Assembly: GCF_947496515.1 (NCBI RefSeq)
Contig: NZ_CANMDB010000004.1
Span: 248,001-312,000 of the forward strand
Length of the DNA stretch: 64,000 nt
DNA from: an uncultured Roseobacter sp.
GTDB lineage: Bacteria > Pseudomonadota > Alphaproteobacteria > Rhodobacterales > Rhodobacteraceae
Direction: 5' to 3'
Shown here: positions 44,901-53,676 of the stretch, piece after piece
Position numbering within the stretch: the stretch's first letter is position 1
Layout: each line of letters begins with the position of its first letter
Translations under genes and position numbers: made by a program
Notes under the pieces: generated by a model
The model's database searches: none
Told to the model about the DNA's origin: nothing
The model's input: the letters and a program-made list of their open reading frames with translations, nothing else

Positions 44901-45042
44901 TGCCACTTTGTTCACGCTGTTCCTGATACCGATCTTTTATCGGTACCTCGCCGGTCTTGGCCATGAGCCGGGCTCGGCGGCCCATCGCCTTGTACGAGAG
45001 CGCGACGAGGCGGTTGGCAAGAAAGCCGCTCCGGCAGCGTAG
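41914..45042 (+). CDS. RND multidrug efflux transporter (AcrB/HAE1 family)
   Basis: A 1042-residue inner-membrane proton-driven exporter. It has the twelve-helix RND layout with two large periplasmic loops. The proton-relay helix 4 contains GMVVDDAIVVVENIARKR with the paired Asp, and helix 10 contains the matching NGILIVEFANQL. It works with the adaptor upstream; no outer-membrane channel gene is present, so a TolC-type partner must be elsewhere. Substrates are unknown. Confidence 0.93.
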   Translation: MNDSRLHRMGRSGLADLIVSRPILGIVLNLLILIAGLAALLNVDVREMPDVNRPVLSVRTEFEGAVPSTVDTEVTQVLEDALSALDGVAYIESRSSTGESRITLDLSEGTNIDIAASEAREIVSDTARQLPEDIEDPVVSKSDTGSDAIIRLALQGDATLDELTQLAEGPIYDRLSLIDGIAEVTTRGDRADEFRITLNVPSLLSRGLTIFDVADALGNLRDDTPLGSLESENQTLALRVGHPEVTVKTIGSIPINETARVSDVAYVQKAAEDSEVFVRVNGQTGVGLEITRQSEGNTLTISREVRAAVQELQSALPEGVALFITTDDGVFIEGSMTEVTKSILLATLIVIVVILGFLRSPRATLIPAVTIPVALVGSVAAIWMVGFSVNTITLLAFVLATGMVVDDAIVVVENIARKRTSGMGKAAAAAAGTNEVFFAVISTTATLAAVFIPISFLPGQAGGVFSEFGFVLAFCVTLSSITALTLTPVLASMLDPGKPRTPDAGRTTPLSGPGWLARAFDAVMDWSLRNPVIVLATAVCFAIIAVGGARTLTSEITPDEDRGVFLIQARGASDTTTDYLETQVTQIEAILAPLRERGDITSVLSIVGVGGGTNAFIVARLPDWADRDRTQQDIAAEVNADLAAVPGVQISTRSPNSLNIRGAGRGLTFAVTGRNLDDVTSVADQLIAAMEQDASFINPQLSNTSVQAQLELRVDDEMAGLFGLTTSEIAETISAFVQGEVAVSVFQNDIETDVTLYPGGPPIDDPSDLESLFMRMDDGQYVPLSALATLNHIVSPSEIERQAGALAVSVQANLADGVDLGSSMTALDLIATEILPDGVSVVFTGEAATLVGGQSAIYVILAAALLVVFLVLSAQFESFVSAIVILLTVPFGLAAAVLAISLTGGSLNYYSQIGLVMLIGVMSKNGILIVEFANQLRADGQDIDSAIRDALRLRIRPVMMTMVSTVFGGLPLLLTSGAGAEARIAVGWVIIGGLGFATLFTLFLIPIFYRYLAGLGHEPGSAAHRLVRERDEAVGKKAAPAA

Positions 45043-45127
45043 CGTGGCGCGGGGAGAATGCCGACGAACCCACGTGTAGGTCAAGTCGATCGCAGAGGCT
45101 CGGATCGCTGCCCTGAACGCGCGCGTC

Positions 45128-46444
45128 CTACCGCTCCGGAATCAATCCCCGCGGGCTGAACCGCAGCACCACAAGCAGCACGATCCCCATGGTGAACAAC
45201 CGCATATGCGCCGCACTCTCGATCAGATGCGCCTTCAGCGGTGAGCCATCGGCCAGACCGGAGGTGATCAGCTCCATCAGCCACAGCCCCATCGGCTCCA
45301 CCTGCACCCAGAGAAACCAGATGAGGAACCCGCCCAGCACCGCACCGAAGTTGTTGCCCGACCCGCCGACGATCACCATGACCCAGACCAGAAACGTGAA
45401 CCGCAGCGGCTGGTAGGTCCCGGGGGTCAACTGCCCGTCCAGCGTCGTCATCATCGCGCCCGCCACGCCGCAGATGGCGGAGCCCAGCACAAAAATCTGC
45501 AAATGCCGCGCGGTCACGTCCTTGCCCATGGCCGAGGCCGCCACCTCATTGTCCCTGATGGCCCGCATCATCCGCCCCCACGGGCTGTGAAGCGCCCGCT
45601 GCGCCATCCACAAAAGCACCAGGAGCACGACGAGGAACAGCCCCGCGTAGGCGAGCTTCACATAGAGCGTCGAGGCCTCTACCGCGGTAAATCCCATCTC
45701 AGAGGCGCGCTGCACGAAGGCCGGATCATTCTGCAGCTCGATCTCAAAGGGTGTGGGCCGCGGCAGCCCCACCACGTTCTTGACCCCGCGCGCCAGCCAA
45801 TCCTCGTTCTTCAGCACCGCGATGATGATCTCCGCAATCCCCAGCGTCGCAATCGCCAGATAATCCGACCGCAATCCCAAAGCCGTCTTGCCAATCACCC
45901 AAGCGGCTGCGGCGGCAAAGAGCCCGCCCACCGGCCAGGCCAGCGCCACCCAAAGCCCCTGGTTGATCCCCAGACCGCCCAGATACCCCGTCAGCGCCGG
46001 ATCAATCGCCTCCACCGCGTCCACCCCCGGATCAAACATCGCGCGGTAGATGAAAAATCCCGCAACCAGCGCTCCTACCACCACAAGCGCACGCAGCCGC
46101 CCCGGTCGCATCCGCGCGCGCAACAGCACCACGCCGGCGATCAGACCCACGGCAAAGCCAAAGGCCCCCATGATGTTCCAGCCACCGGCAGACCACGCCC
46201 CGGGCGTGGCGGGCATGCCCACGATCACCGCCGCCAGACCACCGAGAGCGACAAACCCCATGACGCCCACGTTGAAGAGCCCCGCAAACCCCCACTGCAG
46301 GTTCACGCCCAAGGCCATGATCGCCGAGATCAGCCCCATGTTCACGATCACCAGCGCCGAATTCCAGCCTTGCTGGACCCCCACCAGCACGATCAGCCCC
46401 GCCACGACGGCGAAGAGTGCGGTATTGCGCAGCGCGACGCTCAT
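45128..46444 (-). CDS. livM: Branched-chain amino acid type ABC permease, LivM
   Basis: A 438-residue membrane permease with SDYLAIATLGIAEIIIAVLKN, RAIRDNEVAASAMGKDV and NFGAVLGGFLIWFLW, typical of LivM. ATG 46444 overlaps the livH stop (ATGA on the minus strand). The frame stays open far upstream through livH in another phase, but only this start gives family homology. It is the last gene of the liv operon. Confidence 0.92.
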   Translation of the reverse strand: MSVALRNTALFAVVAGLIVLVGVQQGWNSALVIVNMGLISAIMALGVNLQWGFAGLFNVGVMGFVALGGLAAVIVGMPATPGAWSAGGWNIMGAFGFAVGLIAGVVLLRARMRPGRLRALVVVGALVAGFFIYRAMFDPGVDAVEAIDPALTGYLGGLGINQGLWVALAWPVGGLFAAAAAWVIGKTALGLRSDYLAIATLGIAEIIIAVLKNEDWLARGVKNVVGLPRPTPFEIELQNDPAFVQRASEMGFTAVEASTLYVKLAYAGLFLVVLLVLLWMAQRALHSPWGRMMRAIRDNEVAASAMGKDVTARHLQIFVLGSAICGVAGAMMTTLDGQLTPGTYQPLRFTFLVWVMVIVGGSGNNFGAVLGGFLIWFLWVQVEPMGLWLMELITSGLADGSPLKAHLIESAAHMRLFTMGIVLLVVLRFSPRGLIPER

Positions 46445-47451
46445 ACGGATTTCCCCTTGAACAGCCCCGTGGGCTTGAACAGCAGCACGATCAGCAAAAT
46501 CAGGAAACTCACCGCAAATTTGTAATCGGTGGACAAAAGCTGCACCAGACTGCTCGGCGCAAGGTCGTCCGGCAGCAGATACCCCAGCACCTTCTTCCAC
46601 GCGTAGGTGACCGTGACCTCCGAGAAGGCGATGACGAACCCGCCCGCAATGGCCCCCAGCGGATTGCCAAGCCCGCCGACGATGGCGGCGGCAAAGATCG
46701 GCAGCAGCAGCTGGAAATAGGTGAACGGCTTGAAGGACTTGTCGAGCCCGTAAAGCACTCCGGCAATGGTCGCGAGCGCGGCCACGATCAGCCATGTCAC
46801 TCTTACCACCCGCTCGGGGTCGATCCCCGACAGCAACGCCAGATCCTCATTGTCCGAATAGGCCCGCATCGACTTGCCCGTGCGCGTGCGGTTCAGAAAC
46901 CAGAACAGGGCGATCACGCAGATCACCGCCACCAGCACGGTGATGCCCTGGGTTGTCTTGATCGCCAGCCCCTCGCGCAGGCCCGTCATCTCGCGGAAAC
47001 TCCGCGCCGAGACGATAAAGCGCTCGCCATCCAGAAACCGCTGATCATCCGGACCGATGATGAAGCGCACGATCCCGTTGAGAATGAAGGTCACCCCAAG
47101 GCTGACGATCACAAAGATCACCGGCTTGGCCTTCTGCGTGCGGTAAAAGCGATAGACCGTGCAGTCGGTCAGCAGCAGCAGCCCCATGCAGCCCAGAATG
47201 CCAAAGGGCAGGGCGAGCAGCGCTGTCGGCAAAACCCCCAGCGACAGACCCCACCCCTGAAACAACCATGTCACGAGTACAGTCACCATCGCACCGAAGG
47301 CCATGGTGTCGCCGTGGGCAAAATTGGAAAACCGCAGGATCCCGTAAACCAGCGTCACCCCAAGCGCCCCAAGCGCCAGCTGCGCGCCATAAGCCGTCGC
47401 CGGGATGATGACGAAGTTGGCAAGGGCGATGATGGCGTTGAGCAGATCCAT
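46441..47451 (-). CDS. livH: Branched-chain amino acid type ABC permease, LivH
   Basis: A 336-residue permease with LGALGVTLVYGILRFSNFAHGD (typical LivH entry, here split over two helices), MRAYSDNEDLALLSGID and GGLGNPLGAIAGGFVIAFSE. ATG 47451 shares its A with the stop of the upstream lipoprotein gene (TGATG). With LivM it forms the membrane channel. Confidence 0.92.
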   Translation of the reverse strand: MDLLNAIIALANFVIIPATAYGAQLALGALGVTLVYGILRFSNFAHGDTMAFGAMVTVLVTWLFQGWGLSLGVLPTALLALPFGILGCMGLLLLTDCTVYRFYRTQKAKPVIFVIVSLGVTFILNGIVRFIIGPDDQRFLDGERFIVSARSFREMTGLREGLAIKTTQGITVLVAVICVIALFWFLNRTRTGKSMRAYSDNEDLALLSGIDPERVVRVTWLIVAALATIAGVLYGLDKSFKPFTYFQLLLPIFAAAIVGGLGNPLGAIAGGFVIAFSEVTVTYAWKKVLGYLLPDDLAPSSLVQLLSTDYKFAVSFLILLIVLLFKPTGLFKGKSV

Positions 47452-47900
47452 CAACCGGCCAACTCACATCGGCCTTCGTAGGTCACATGAGAACCACCGC
47501 CCGTCCAGAAGGACACGAGTGTTCGTTTGTCGGGAAAAAGTGTCATCAGGCTCACATCCGGTCCCCCTCGCTTTGGGTCAGGCGCCCATGAGGTGATCAC
47601 CCATCTGGTGTCAGATTGCCGCTTACCGATACCGATCGCGTTGCCGCCTCCGACGGCGTACCCAAAGCGGTTTGGCTCCCCGGGGGCTGACATTCTCAAC
47701 AAGACAAAGGGTGAGATACGATCAAAATCCACAGCCGTTTGCGGCTGGCCTCCGGTCGCGACGATCCTGTTCGCAAGGGTGCAGCGGTGAACCTCCTGCG
47801 TTGTGACGTTGTTGCTTTGCTGGCTGGGTGGCGCACAAGCAGCCAGCACCAGACCGACACCAAAGAGGCATATCCCAAAGGCTCTCTTGCGCATCCTCAC
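47451..47900 (-). CDS. Small predicted lipoprotein embedded in the liv operon
   Basis: A 149-residue protein with a lipoprotein signal: hydrophobic residues then LVLAAC, so Cys would be lipidated. The mature part contains HRCTLANRIVATGG and ends HVTYEGRCELAG, with two further Cys that may pair. It is coupled at both ends: GTGA overlap with livF and TGATG overlap with livH. ATG 47894 is an alternative start. The family is not recognised. Confidence 0.75.
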   Translation of the reverse strand: MRMRKRAFGICLFGVGLVLAACAPPSQQSNNVTTQEVHRCTLANRIVATGGQPQTAVDFDRISPFVLLRMSAPGEPNRFGYAVGGGNAIGIGKRQSDTRWVITSWAPDPKRGGPDVSLMTLFPDKRTLVSFWTGGGSHVTYEGRCELAG

Positions 47901-48721
47901 CCCCCCAAAAACGACTTGCGCACTTCAGGATCGGCCAGCAACTCCTTGCCCGTCCCCGTATAAGCGTTCCGCCCCTGCACCAGAACATAGCCGCGGTCGG
48001 CGATCTCCAGCGCCTGGCGCGCATTCTGCTCCACCATCAGGATGGGAATGCCCGTACGCGCTACTTCTATGATCCGGTCAAAAAGCTCATCCATGACAAT
48101 CGGGCTCACCCCCGCAGTGGGCTCATCCAGCATCAACACCTTCGGCTGCGTCATCAGCGCGCGCCCGACCGCCACCTGCTGGCGCTGCCCGCCTGACAGC
48201 TCGCCCGCCGCCTGCCGCCGCTTTTCCTTCAGGATCGGGAAAAGGTCATAGATCTGCGCCATCGTGCCCGAGATATCATCGGTGCGAATGAACGCCCCCA
48301 TCTCCAGGTTCTCCTCCACGGTCATCGAGGTAAAGATGTTCGAGGTCTGCGGCACAAACCCCATGCCTTTCACGACCCTGTCCTGGGGCGAGAGCGCGGT
48401 GATCTCCTCACCGTCCAGCCTGACGTGGCCCGCGCGCAGGTTCAGCATGCCGAAAACCGCCTTCATCCCGGTCGATTTGCCCGCACCATTGGGCCCGACG
48501 ATGACGGCGATCTCACCGCGATCCACCGCAATGGTGCAGTCATGCAGAATATCCGGCCCGGCCCCGTAGCCGCCAGTCATCGCCTCGCCAATCAAAAAAG
48601 GTCCACCTTCGGCAGGAACGGCGCGTTCGCCCGGGCGCACGGGCTCGGCGCGGCCCATCCCCGCCGCATCGCCCAGCGACAGATCCTTGTTGCCCCGGTC
48701 CGAATAGGGCGCGCTGCTCAC
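47897..48721 (-). CDS. livF: Branched-chain amino acid type ABC ATPase, LivF
   Basis: A 274-residue ATPase with Walker A VGPNGAGKST, signature AGELSGGQRQQVAVGRAL and Walker B VLMLDEPTAGVS. A GTG start at 48721 is chosen because AAGGGG lies six bases upstream and the N-terminus NKDLSLGDAAGMGRAEP resembles roseobacter LivF proteins. The next candidate is ATG 48658. Confidence 0.92.
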   Translation of the reverse strand: MSSAPYSDRGNKDLSLGDAAGMGRAEPVRPGERAVPAEGGPFLIGEAMTGGYGAGPDILHDCTIAVDRGEIAVIVGPNGAGKSTGMKAVFGMLNLRAGHVRLDGEEITALSPQDRVVKGMGFVPQTSNIFTSMTVEENLEMGAFIRTDDISGTMAQIYDLFPILKEKRRQAAGELSGGQRQQVAVGRALMTQPKVLMLDEPTAGVSPIVMDELFDRIIEVARTGIPILMVEQNARQALEIADRGYVLVQGRNAYTGTGKELLADPEVRKSFLGG

Positions 48722-48901
48722 GCCGACCCCTTCCCGGCACCGACGGCCACCTCGCGCCCGGACGCCCGGCCAGAACCGCAACGAAACGCTGCAACCAAAA
48801 CCCGCAGGCTCTCCTCATCTTGCCCGAAAAACTCCGGGGGAGGCGCATCGCGCCGGGGGCAGCGCCCCCCACCACCTGGCCCATCAGCGTATACGTTAAA
48901 C

Positions 48902-48934
48902 ACCGACGTGATACCGACGTGATACCGACACGTT
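48902..48934. repeat. Three tandem 11-bp repeats
   Basis: ACCGACGTGAT occurs twice in tandem (48902, 48913), then a diverged copy ACCGACACGTT (48924) and a partial fourth. It lies in the 232-bp gap between livG and livF, which is unusually long for this compact operon. Function unknown. Confidence 0.7.
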
Positions 48935-48953
48935 ACCGACAGCCCGCCGACGC

Positions 48954-49736
48954 TCATGCGCCCACCTTGTCGCGGTTCTTCAGCCCGGTGCCCAGGTAAG
49001 CCTCGATCACCCGCTCATCGGCCTTGATCTCCGCCAGCGTGCCCTGGGCCAGCACCTTCCCTTCGGCCATGCAGATCACCGGATCACACAGGCGACCGAT
49101 GAAATCCATGTCATGCTCGATCACCACAAATGTATAGCCACGCTCGGTGTTAAGCCGCCCGATCGCATCGCCGATCGTGTTCAGCAGTGTCCGGTTCACC
49201 CCCGCGCCCACCTCATCGAGAAAGACGATCCGCGCGTCCACCATCATGGTGCGCCCCAGCTCCAGCAGCTTCTTCTGCCCGCCCGAGATCTGGCCCGCCC
49301 GCTGATCAGCCAGATGCGCGATGGTCAGGAACTCCAGCACCTCATCGGCCTTGGCCCGCAAGGCCCGCTCTTCATCCGCGATCCGCCGCCGCCCGACCCA
49401 TGTGTTCCACAGGCTCTCGCCCGATTGACCGGCGGGCACCATCATCAGGTTCTCGCGGCAGCTCATCGAGGCAAACTCATGGGCGATCTGAAACGTGCGC
49501 AGCAACCCTTTGTGAAAAAGCACATGCGGCGGCAGCCCGGTGACGTCCTGACCCTCCAGCGTCACCCGACCCGAGGTAGGTTCAAGAACGCCCGCGATCA
49601 CATTGAAAAGAGTTGTTTTTCCCGCACCATTCGGCCCGATCAACCCGGTGATCTTGCCGCCCTCGATCTCCAGCGAGGCGCCGTCCACCGCATGAAACCC
49701 GCCGAAATGCTTGTGAAGATCCTCAACGACGATCAT
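48954..49736 (-). CDS. livG: Branched-chain amino acid type ABC ATPase, LivG
   Basis: A 260-residue ATPase with Walker A LIGPNGAGKTTLFN, signature GQISGGQKKLLELGR and Walker B IVFLDEVGAGVN, where the usual DEPxAG is DEVGAG. RTFQIAHEFASMSCRENLM is the LivG-specific insertion after the Q-loop. It lies 84 bases after livK. Confidence 0.92.
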   Translation of the reverse strand: MIVVEDLHKHFGGFHAVDGASLEIEGGKITGLIGPNGAGKTTLFNVIAGVLEPTSGRVTLEGQDVTGLPPHVLFHKGLLRTFQIAHEFASMSCRENLMMVPAGQSGESLWNTWVGRRRIADEERALRAKADEVLEFLTIAHLADQRAGQISGGQKKLLELGRTMMVDARIVFLDEVGAGVNRTLLNTIGDAIGRLNTERGYTFVVIEHDMDFIGRLCDPVICMAEGKVLAQGTLAEIKADERVIEAYLGTGLKNRDKVGA

Positions 49737-49820
49737 GCGCTGTCCCCGCGGCCCTCGGGCCTTGTTATTGGAACAGCCCGGGGTCCGGCCGGGCCGTTCT
49801 TTGTCACGTCTCCGCCGGGC

Positions 49821-51011
49821 TTACTTGAAGCCGATGGTGACGTTCTGGCCGTCCTGCACCTCGATCAGCCGGTAGGTGCCCGCAGATTCACCGGGTCCGA
49901 TCAGCTCAACCGCCGAGGCCCCCACGTAGTCCACATCACCGCCCTCGCTGAGGATCTGCAGCGCCTTGTCCAACTCGCCCGGCAGGATCTTCTCACCCGG
50001 TGCGTTGGCCACATCCAGAATCCGCTGACCGTATTCCGCAGGATCCGTACTGCCCGCCGCCTGCATCGCCAGCAGGAACAACGCCGCGGCATCGTAGCTC
50101 TCGGGCGTGTAGGGCGAGGTGGCGTCAAACGCGTCGCCCGCAAGCGTCTTCAGCGCCTCGATGCCGTCCCCGCCGGAGCCTGCGATCTGACCGTAGGAGC
50201 CATCGAGCGCCGAGCCCACGTTGGCGGGCAGGCTGTCGCCGATCATGCCCCCGGGCAGGCCAAAGGTGTCAAAGGCGCCGGTATCAAGGGCTGCGTTGAT
50301 GATGCCCAATCCGCCCTGATCCAGATAGCCCGCGACCACCAGCAGATCGCCTCCCGCCGACGCCAATGCGCCCATCTCGGCGGAGTAATCTGCCTTGCCG
50401 TCCTCGTGCGCGGCCACGATGGTGACTTCGCCCCCGACCGCTTCAAAATTGCTCTGAATGGCGTCGGCGAGACCTTTTCCGTAGTCGTTGTTGGTATAGG
50501 TCAGGGCAATGGACTGAACGCCGCGTTCCTGCAGGATCTCGGCCATCACCTGACCTTCGCGCGCATCCGATGGTGCCGTGCGGAAAAAGAGGTCATTGTC
50601 CTCGACCGTGCTCAGACCCGGCGAGGTCGCAGAGGGTGAGATCATCACCATCCCGTTGGGGATCGCCACGTTTTGCAGGATTGCCCCCGTCACGCCGGAG
50701 CAGTCGCCGCCGATCAAGCCGCTGATGCCATCGGCGATCAGCCGTTCACCGTTCGAGGTGCTCAGACCGTTATCAATACAGCCGGTATCGGCGCGCAGCG
50801 GTGTCACGGTGGTACCACCCAGCAGTTTGCCGCTGTCGGTCACCTCCTGCATGGCGAGTTCTGCGCCCAACGCCATGGGTCCGGCGAGCGATTCAATCGG
50901 GCCGGTATAGCCCAGCAGGACGCCCAGCTTGACCTCATTGGCATGACCATCTGCAAGCGCGCCGCCCGCCACGAGTGCTGCGGCCGTGCTGGCCAGAAGC
51001 ATCTTTTTCAT
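49821..51011 (-). CDS. livK: Branched-chain amino acid type periplasmic binding protein, LivK
   Basis: A 396-residue binding protein with a Sec signal (cleavage near GALADG) and the type I periplasmic fold beginning EVKLGVLLGYTGPIESLAG. ISGLIGGDCSGVTGAIL and TYTNNDYGKGLADAI are typical of the Leu/Ile/Val class. ATG 51011 has GGAGA upstream. It is the first gene of the liv operon. The ligand could be amino acids, amides or urea; sequence alone does not decide. Confidence 0.92.
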   Translation of the reverse strand: MKKMLLASTAAALVAGGALADGHANEVKLGVLLGYTGPIESLAGPMALGAELAMQEVTDSGKLLGGTTVTPLRADTGCIDNGLSTSNGERLIADGISGLIGGDCSGVTGAILQNVAIPNGMVMISPSATSPGLSTVEDNDLFFRTAPSDAREGQVMAEILQERGVQSIALTYTNNDYGKGLADAIQSNFEAVGGEVTIVAAHEDGKADYSAEMGALASAGGDLLVVAGYLDQGGLGIINAALDTGAFDTFGLPGGMIGDSLPANVGSALDGSYGQIAGSGGDGIEALKTLAGDAFDATSPYTPESYDAAALFLLAMQAAGSTDPAEYGQRILDVANAPGEKILPGELDKALQILSEGGDVDYVGASAVELIGPGESAGTYRLIEVQDGQNVTIGFK

Positions 51012-51170
51012 TGTGTCTCCCTCCGTGTCTATCCTGATTGCCGCGAAGCCTAAGCGGGCGGCTGTGGAAAGAAAAGCGCTTTTGCATGGTGTCACAAAGC
51101 GCTCAGGGCGCCTTGAGCGGGCGCTTTTCAACCCTATCTCAACACCGTTGACGCTCTGGAGGACTTGCCC

Positions 51171-52280
51171 ATGTTCGCGCTCACTTACCGCACCGCACTG
51201 GTCGTTATCGCGGCGGCTTTGACCCTTGGCGTATCCGGCGCGCAGGCACAGTCCGACATGGCCATCACGCCCGTGGTCGATGGGCTCGACACCCCCTGGG
51301 CCGTCGCGGTGCTGCCGGGTGGTGCTGTCCTGGTGACGGAACGCGATGGCAGGCTGCTGCATGTCACAGCCGCCGGTCGCACCGAGGTGGCGAATGTCCC
51401 GGACGTGGTGGCGCGCGGGCAGGGGGGCCTGCTGGATGTGACCATCGCCCGCGATTTCGCCGCCACGCGCGAGATTTTTCTGACCTTCTCCAAACAGCAG
51501 GGGCGCGGATCCGGCACCGCTCTGGCACGGGGACGGTTGTCGGAGGATGGCACGCGGCTTGAGAATGTGGCGGTGATCTTCGAGTCTGCGCCGGGCGGGT
51601 CCGGCGGGCGGCACTTCGGCAGCCGGGTGGTGGAGGCCGCGGATGGCACGCTGCTGGTCACCATCGGGGACCGCGGCGACCGTCCCTCCGCCCAGGACCG
51701 CAGTCTGCACAATGGATCCATCGTGCGCATCAACCGCGACGGGTCGGTGCCCGGCGACAACCCCTTTGTCGGACAGGAGGGCGTGCAGCCCGAGATCTGG
51801 TCCTACGGGCACCGCAATCCGCAGGGTGCAGGCTTTGACGCCAATGGCCAGCTCTGGACGGCGGAGCACGGCGCGCGCGGCGGGGACGAACTCAATCGCG
51901 TCCGCAAGGGTGCCAACTTCGGCTGGCCCGTGATCTCCCACGGGCGGCATTACGCGGGCGGGCGCATCGGCGAGGGAACATCCAAACCGGGGATGGAGCA
52001 GCCCGTGCTCTACTGGGACCCGTCCATCGCGCCCTCGGGCCTGATGGTCTATCAGGGGGATATGTTCCCCGAGTGGCGCGGCGACGTCTTTGTGGGCTCG
52101 CTCAAGTTCGACTACATCGCGCGGATTGATGTCTCAGGGGGCTCGGTGAGTGAAGACGGGCGGATCGAGACCGATCAGACCACGCGCGTGCGCGACATCA
52201 TCGAGGCCCCCGATGGCAGTATCTGGTTCATCTCCGTCGGCGAAGGGGCGGTGTACCGCATCGCCCGACCGGGTGCGTGA
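51171..52280 (+). CDS. Soluble PQQ-type aldose sugar dehydrogenase (YliI-like)
   Basis: A 369-residue exported beta-propeller of the glucose/sorbosone dehydrogenase family: signal peptide ending GAQAQ, LDTPWAVAVLPGGAVLVTERDG, GDRGDRPSAQDRSLHNGSI, EIWSYGHRNPQGAGFD and WTAEHGARGGDELN, the PQQ/calcium-binding motifs. It oxidises aldoses in the periplasm. ATG 51171 has GGAGG eight bases upstream. Confidence 0.9.
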   Translation: MFALTYRTALVVIAAALTLGVSGAQAQSDMAITPVVDGLDTPWAVAVLPGGAVLVTERDGRLLHVTAAGRTEVANVPDVVARGQGGLLDVTIARDFAATREIFLTFSKQQGRGSGTALARGRLSEDGTRLENVAVIFESAPGGSGGRHFGSRVVEAADGTLLVTIGDRGDRPSAQDRSLHNGSIVRINRDGSVPGDNPFVGQEGVQPEIWSYGHRNPQGAGFDANGQLWTAEHGARGGDELNRVRKGANFGWPVISHGRHYAGGRIGEGTSKPGMEQPVLYWDPSIAPSGLMVYQGDMFPEWRGDVFVGSLKFDYIARIDVSGGSVSEDGRIETDQTTRVRDIIEAPDGSIWFISVGEGAVYRIARPGA

Positions 52281-52334
52281 TCGCGGGACACGCCGCCTCG
52301 TTCAAAGCGCGCGCGCAACAGGCACTGTTGCGCC

Positions 52335-52415
52335 GCGCCGTTCCGCCCCCGTCAAACCGAAGGTTTGCCTCTGGCAAAACGGGCGGGGCGATTGCGCCAC
52401 CCCTCGGAACGGCGC
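52335..52415. repeat. Inverted repeat between convergent genes
   Basis: GCGCCGTTCCG (52335-52345) is perfectly inverted at 52405-52415, enclosing a further stem with CCCGT and ACGGG. It lies between the convergent sugar dehydrogenase and GlxA-type gene and may act as a bidirectional mRNA 3' end. No T-run is present. Confidence 0.55.
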
Positions 52416-52480
52416 TTCAGCGGCGCTGTCGGATGTCTCAGACGACGTGCGGAGAGCCTAATCTTGCGCCACACCCCAGC

Positions 52481-53485
52481 TCAGACCGGAACCCGGGTCG
52501 CGTGGGTGCCGCGTTCGCGGTAGGGGGTCGTGTCATAATGCGCCCGGTAGCATTTGGAGAAATGCGACGGCGAGGCAAATCCGCAGGCCAGTGCGACGTT
52601 GATCACGCTCATGTCCGTCTGCATCAGCAGGTTGCGCGCCTTCTGTAGCCGCAGCTCCATGTAATAGCGCTTGGGTGAGCGGTTGAGGTAGCGCCGAAAT
52701 AGCCGTTCCAGCTGGCGGGTGCTCATGCCCACGATCTTGGCCAGCATCGACGGGCTGATGGGCTCTTCGATATTGCTTTCCATCATCTGGATGACCTGGC
52801 TCAGTTTCGGGTGACGCACGCCGATCCGGGTGGGGACCGACAGCCGCTGGGTGTCCTGATCGGTGCGGATCGAGGCATAGATCAGCTGATCCGCCACCAG
52901 ATTGGCCAGTTCCTCTCCCTGGTGATCCGCGATCAGCTTGAGCATCAGGTCAATGGAGGAGGTCCCTCCGGCGGTGGTCATGCGGTTGCCGTCGACGACG
53001 AACACCGATTTGGTCAGATCGACTTCCGGGAAATCCTCCAGAAAGCTGTCCTGGTTTTCCCAGTGGATGGTCGCGCGTTTGCCATCCAGCAGCCCCGCGC
53101 GCGCCAGCGTATGTGCCGCGGTACAGAGCCCGCCCATCAGCAACCCCTTGCGCGCCTCGCGTCGCAGCCAGCCCAGCATCCGCTTGGAGGTACCTGCCTG
53201 CACGTTGATCCCGCCGCAGATCATGACCGTGTCGTCGCGGTCGAGCTCTTCCAGATCACCGTCAAGCTTGAACCCGCTGCCCGCCGAGCTTTGCACGATG
53301 TCCCCGCCTTCGCCGACAATCCGCCAGCGGTAAAGCTCCCTGCCGCCCATCCGGTTCGCGATCCGCAATGCCTCGACCGCGGCGGCAAAACACAGCAGGG
53401 TGAAATCCGGCAGGAGGACGAAAACGAACCGCCTCGGCTTCTCCGCAGGCGGGTCCCTCCGTGTGGCCGGGTGCATCTGTGCCAT
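52481..53485 (-). CDS. GlxA-family AraC-type transcription regulator
   Basis: A 334-residue protein with an N-terminal DJ-1/PfpI-like domain (residues about 18-185, GGLCTAAHTLARAGLLDGKRA around the nucleophile-elbow position) and a C-terminal AraC helix-turn-helix pair (MLAKIVGMSTRQLERLFRRYL, then VALACGFASPSHFSKCYRAHY; each motif is within the last 100 residues). Relatives control glycine betaine, carnitine or amino-compound catabolism. It is convergent with the sugar dehydrogenase and divergent from DAHP synthase. Confidence 0.88.
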   Translation of the reverse strand: MAQMHPATRRDPPAEKPRRFVFVLLPDFTLLCFAAAVEALRIANRMGGRELYRWRIVGEGGDIVQSSAGSGFKLDGDLEELDRDDTVMICGGINVQAGTSKRMLGWLRREARKGLLMGGLCTAAHTLARAGLLDGKRATIHWENQDSFLEDFPEVDLTKSVFVVDGNRMTTAGGTSSIDLMLKLIADHQGEELANLVADQLIYASIRTDQDTQRLSVPTRIGVRHPKLSQVIQMMESNIEEPISPSMLAKIVGMSTRQLERLFRRYLNRSPKRYYMELRLQKARNLLMQTDMSVINVALACGFASPSHFSKCYRAHYDTTPYRERGTHATRVPV

Positions 53486-53676
53486 GGCAGCCTCGTGATC
53501 TTGTGGTGTCGCAAAGCGCTGCGTGCTGCGTCCGCCTTGACTGATTTCAGAAGGTCATGACGCGATTGCGGCGTCAAGAGCATGTATTTGTGATATGGCC
53601 TCCCTGCACAGGCTTTTGTATAGATGCGTTCCAGATATGTGCGCCTGCCCCGCCGTGGGCATAACCCGGAGTTGAA

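Noticed and set aside
46445-46795. Upstream extension of livM to 555 codons
   Set aside because: It overlaps livH out of phase; the LivM family start is at 46444 with an ATGA overlap.
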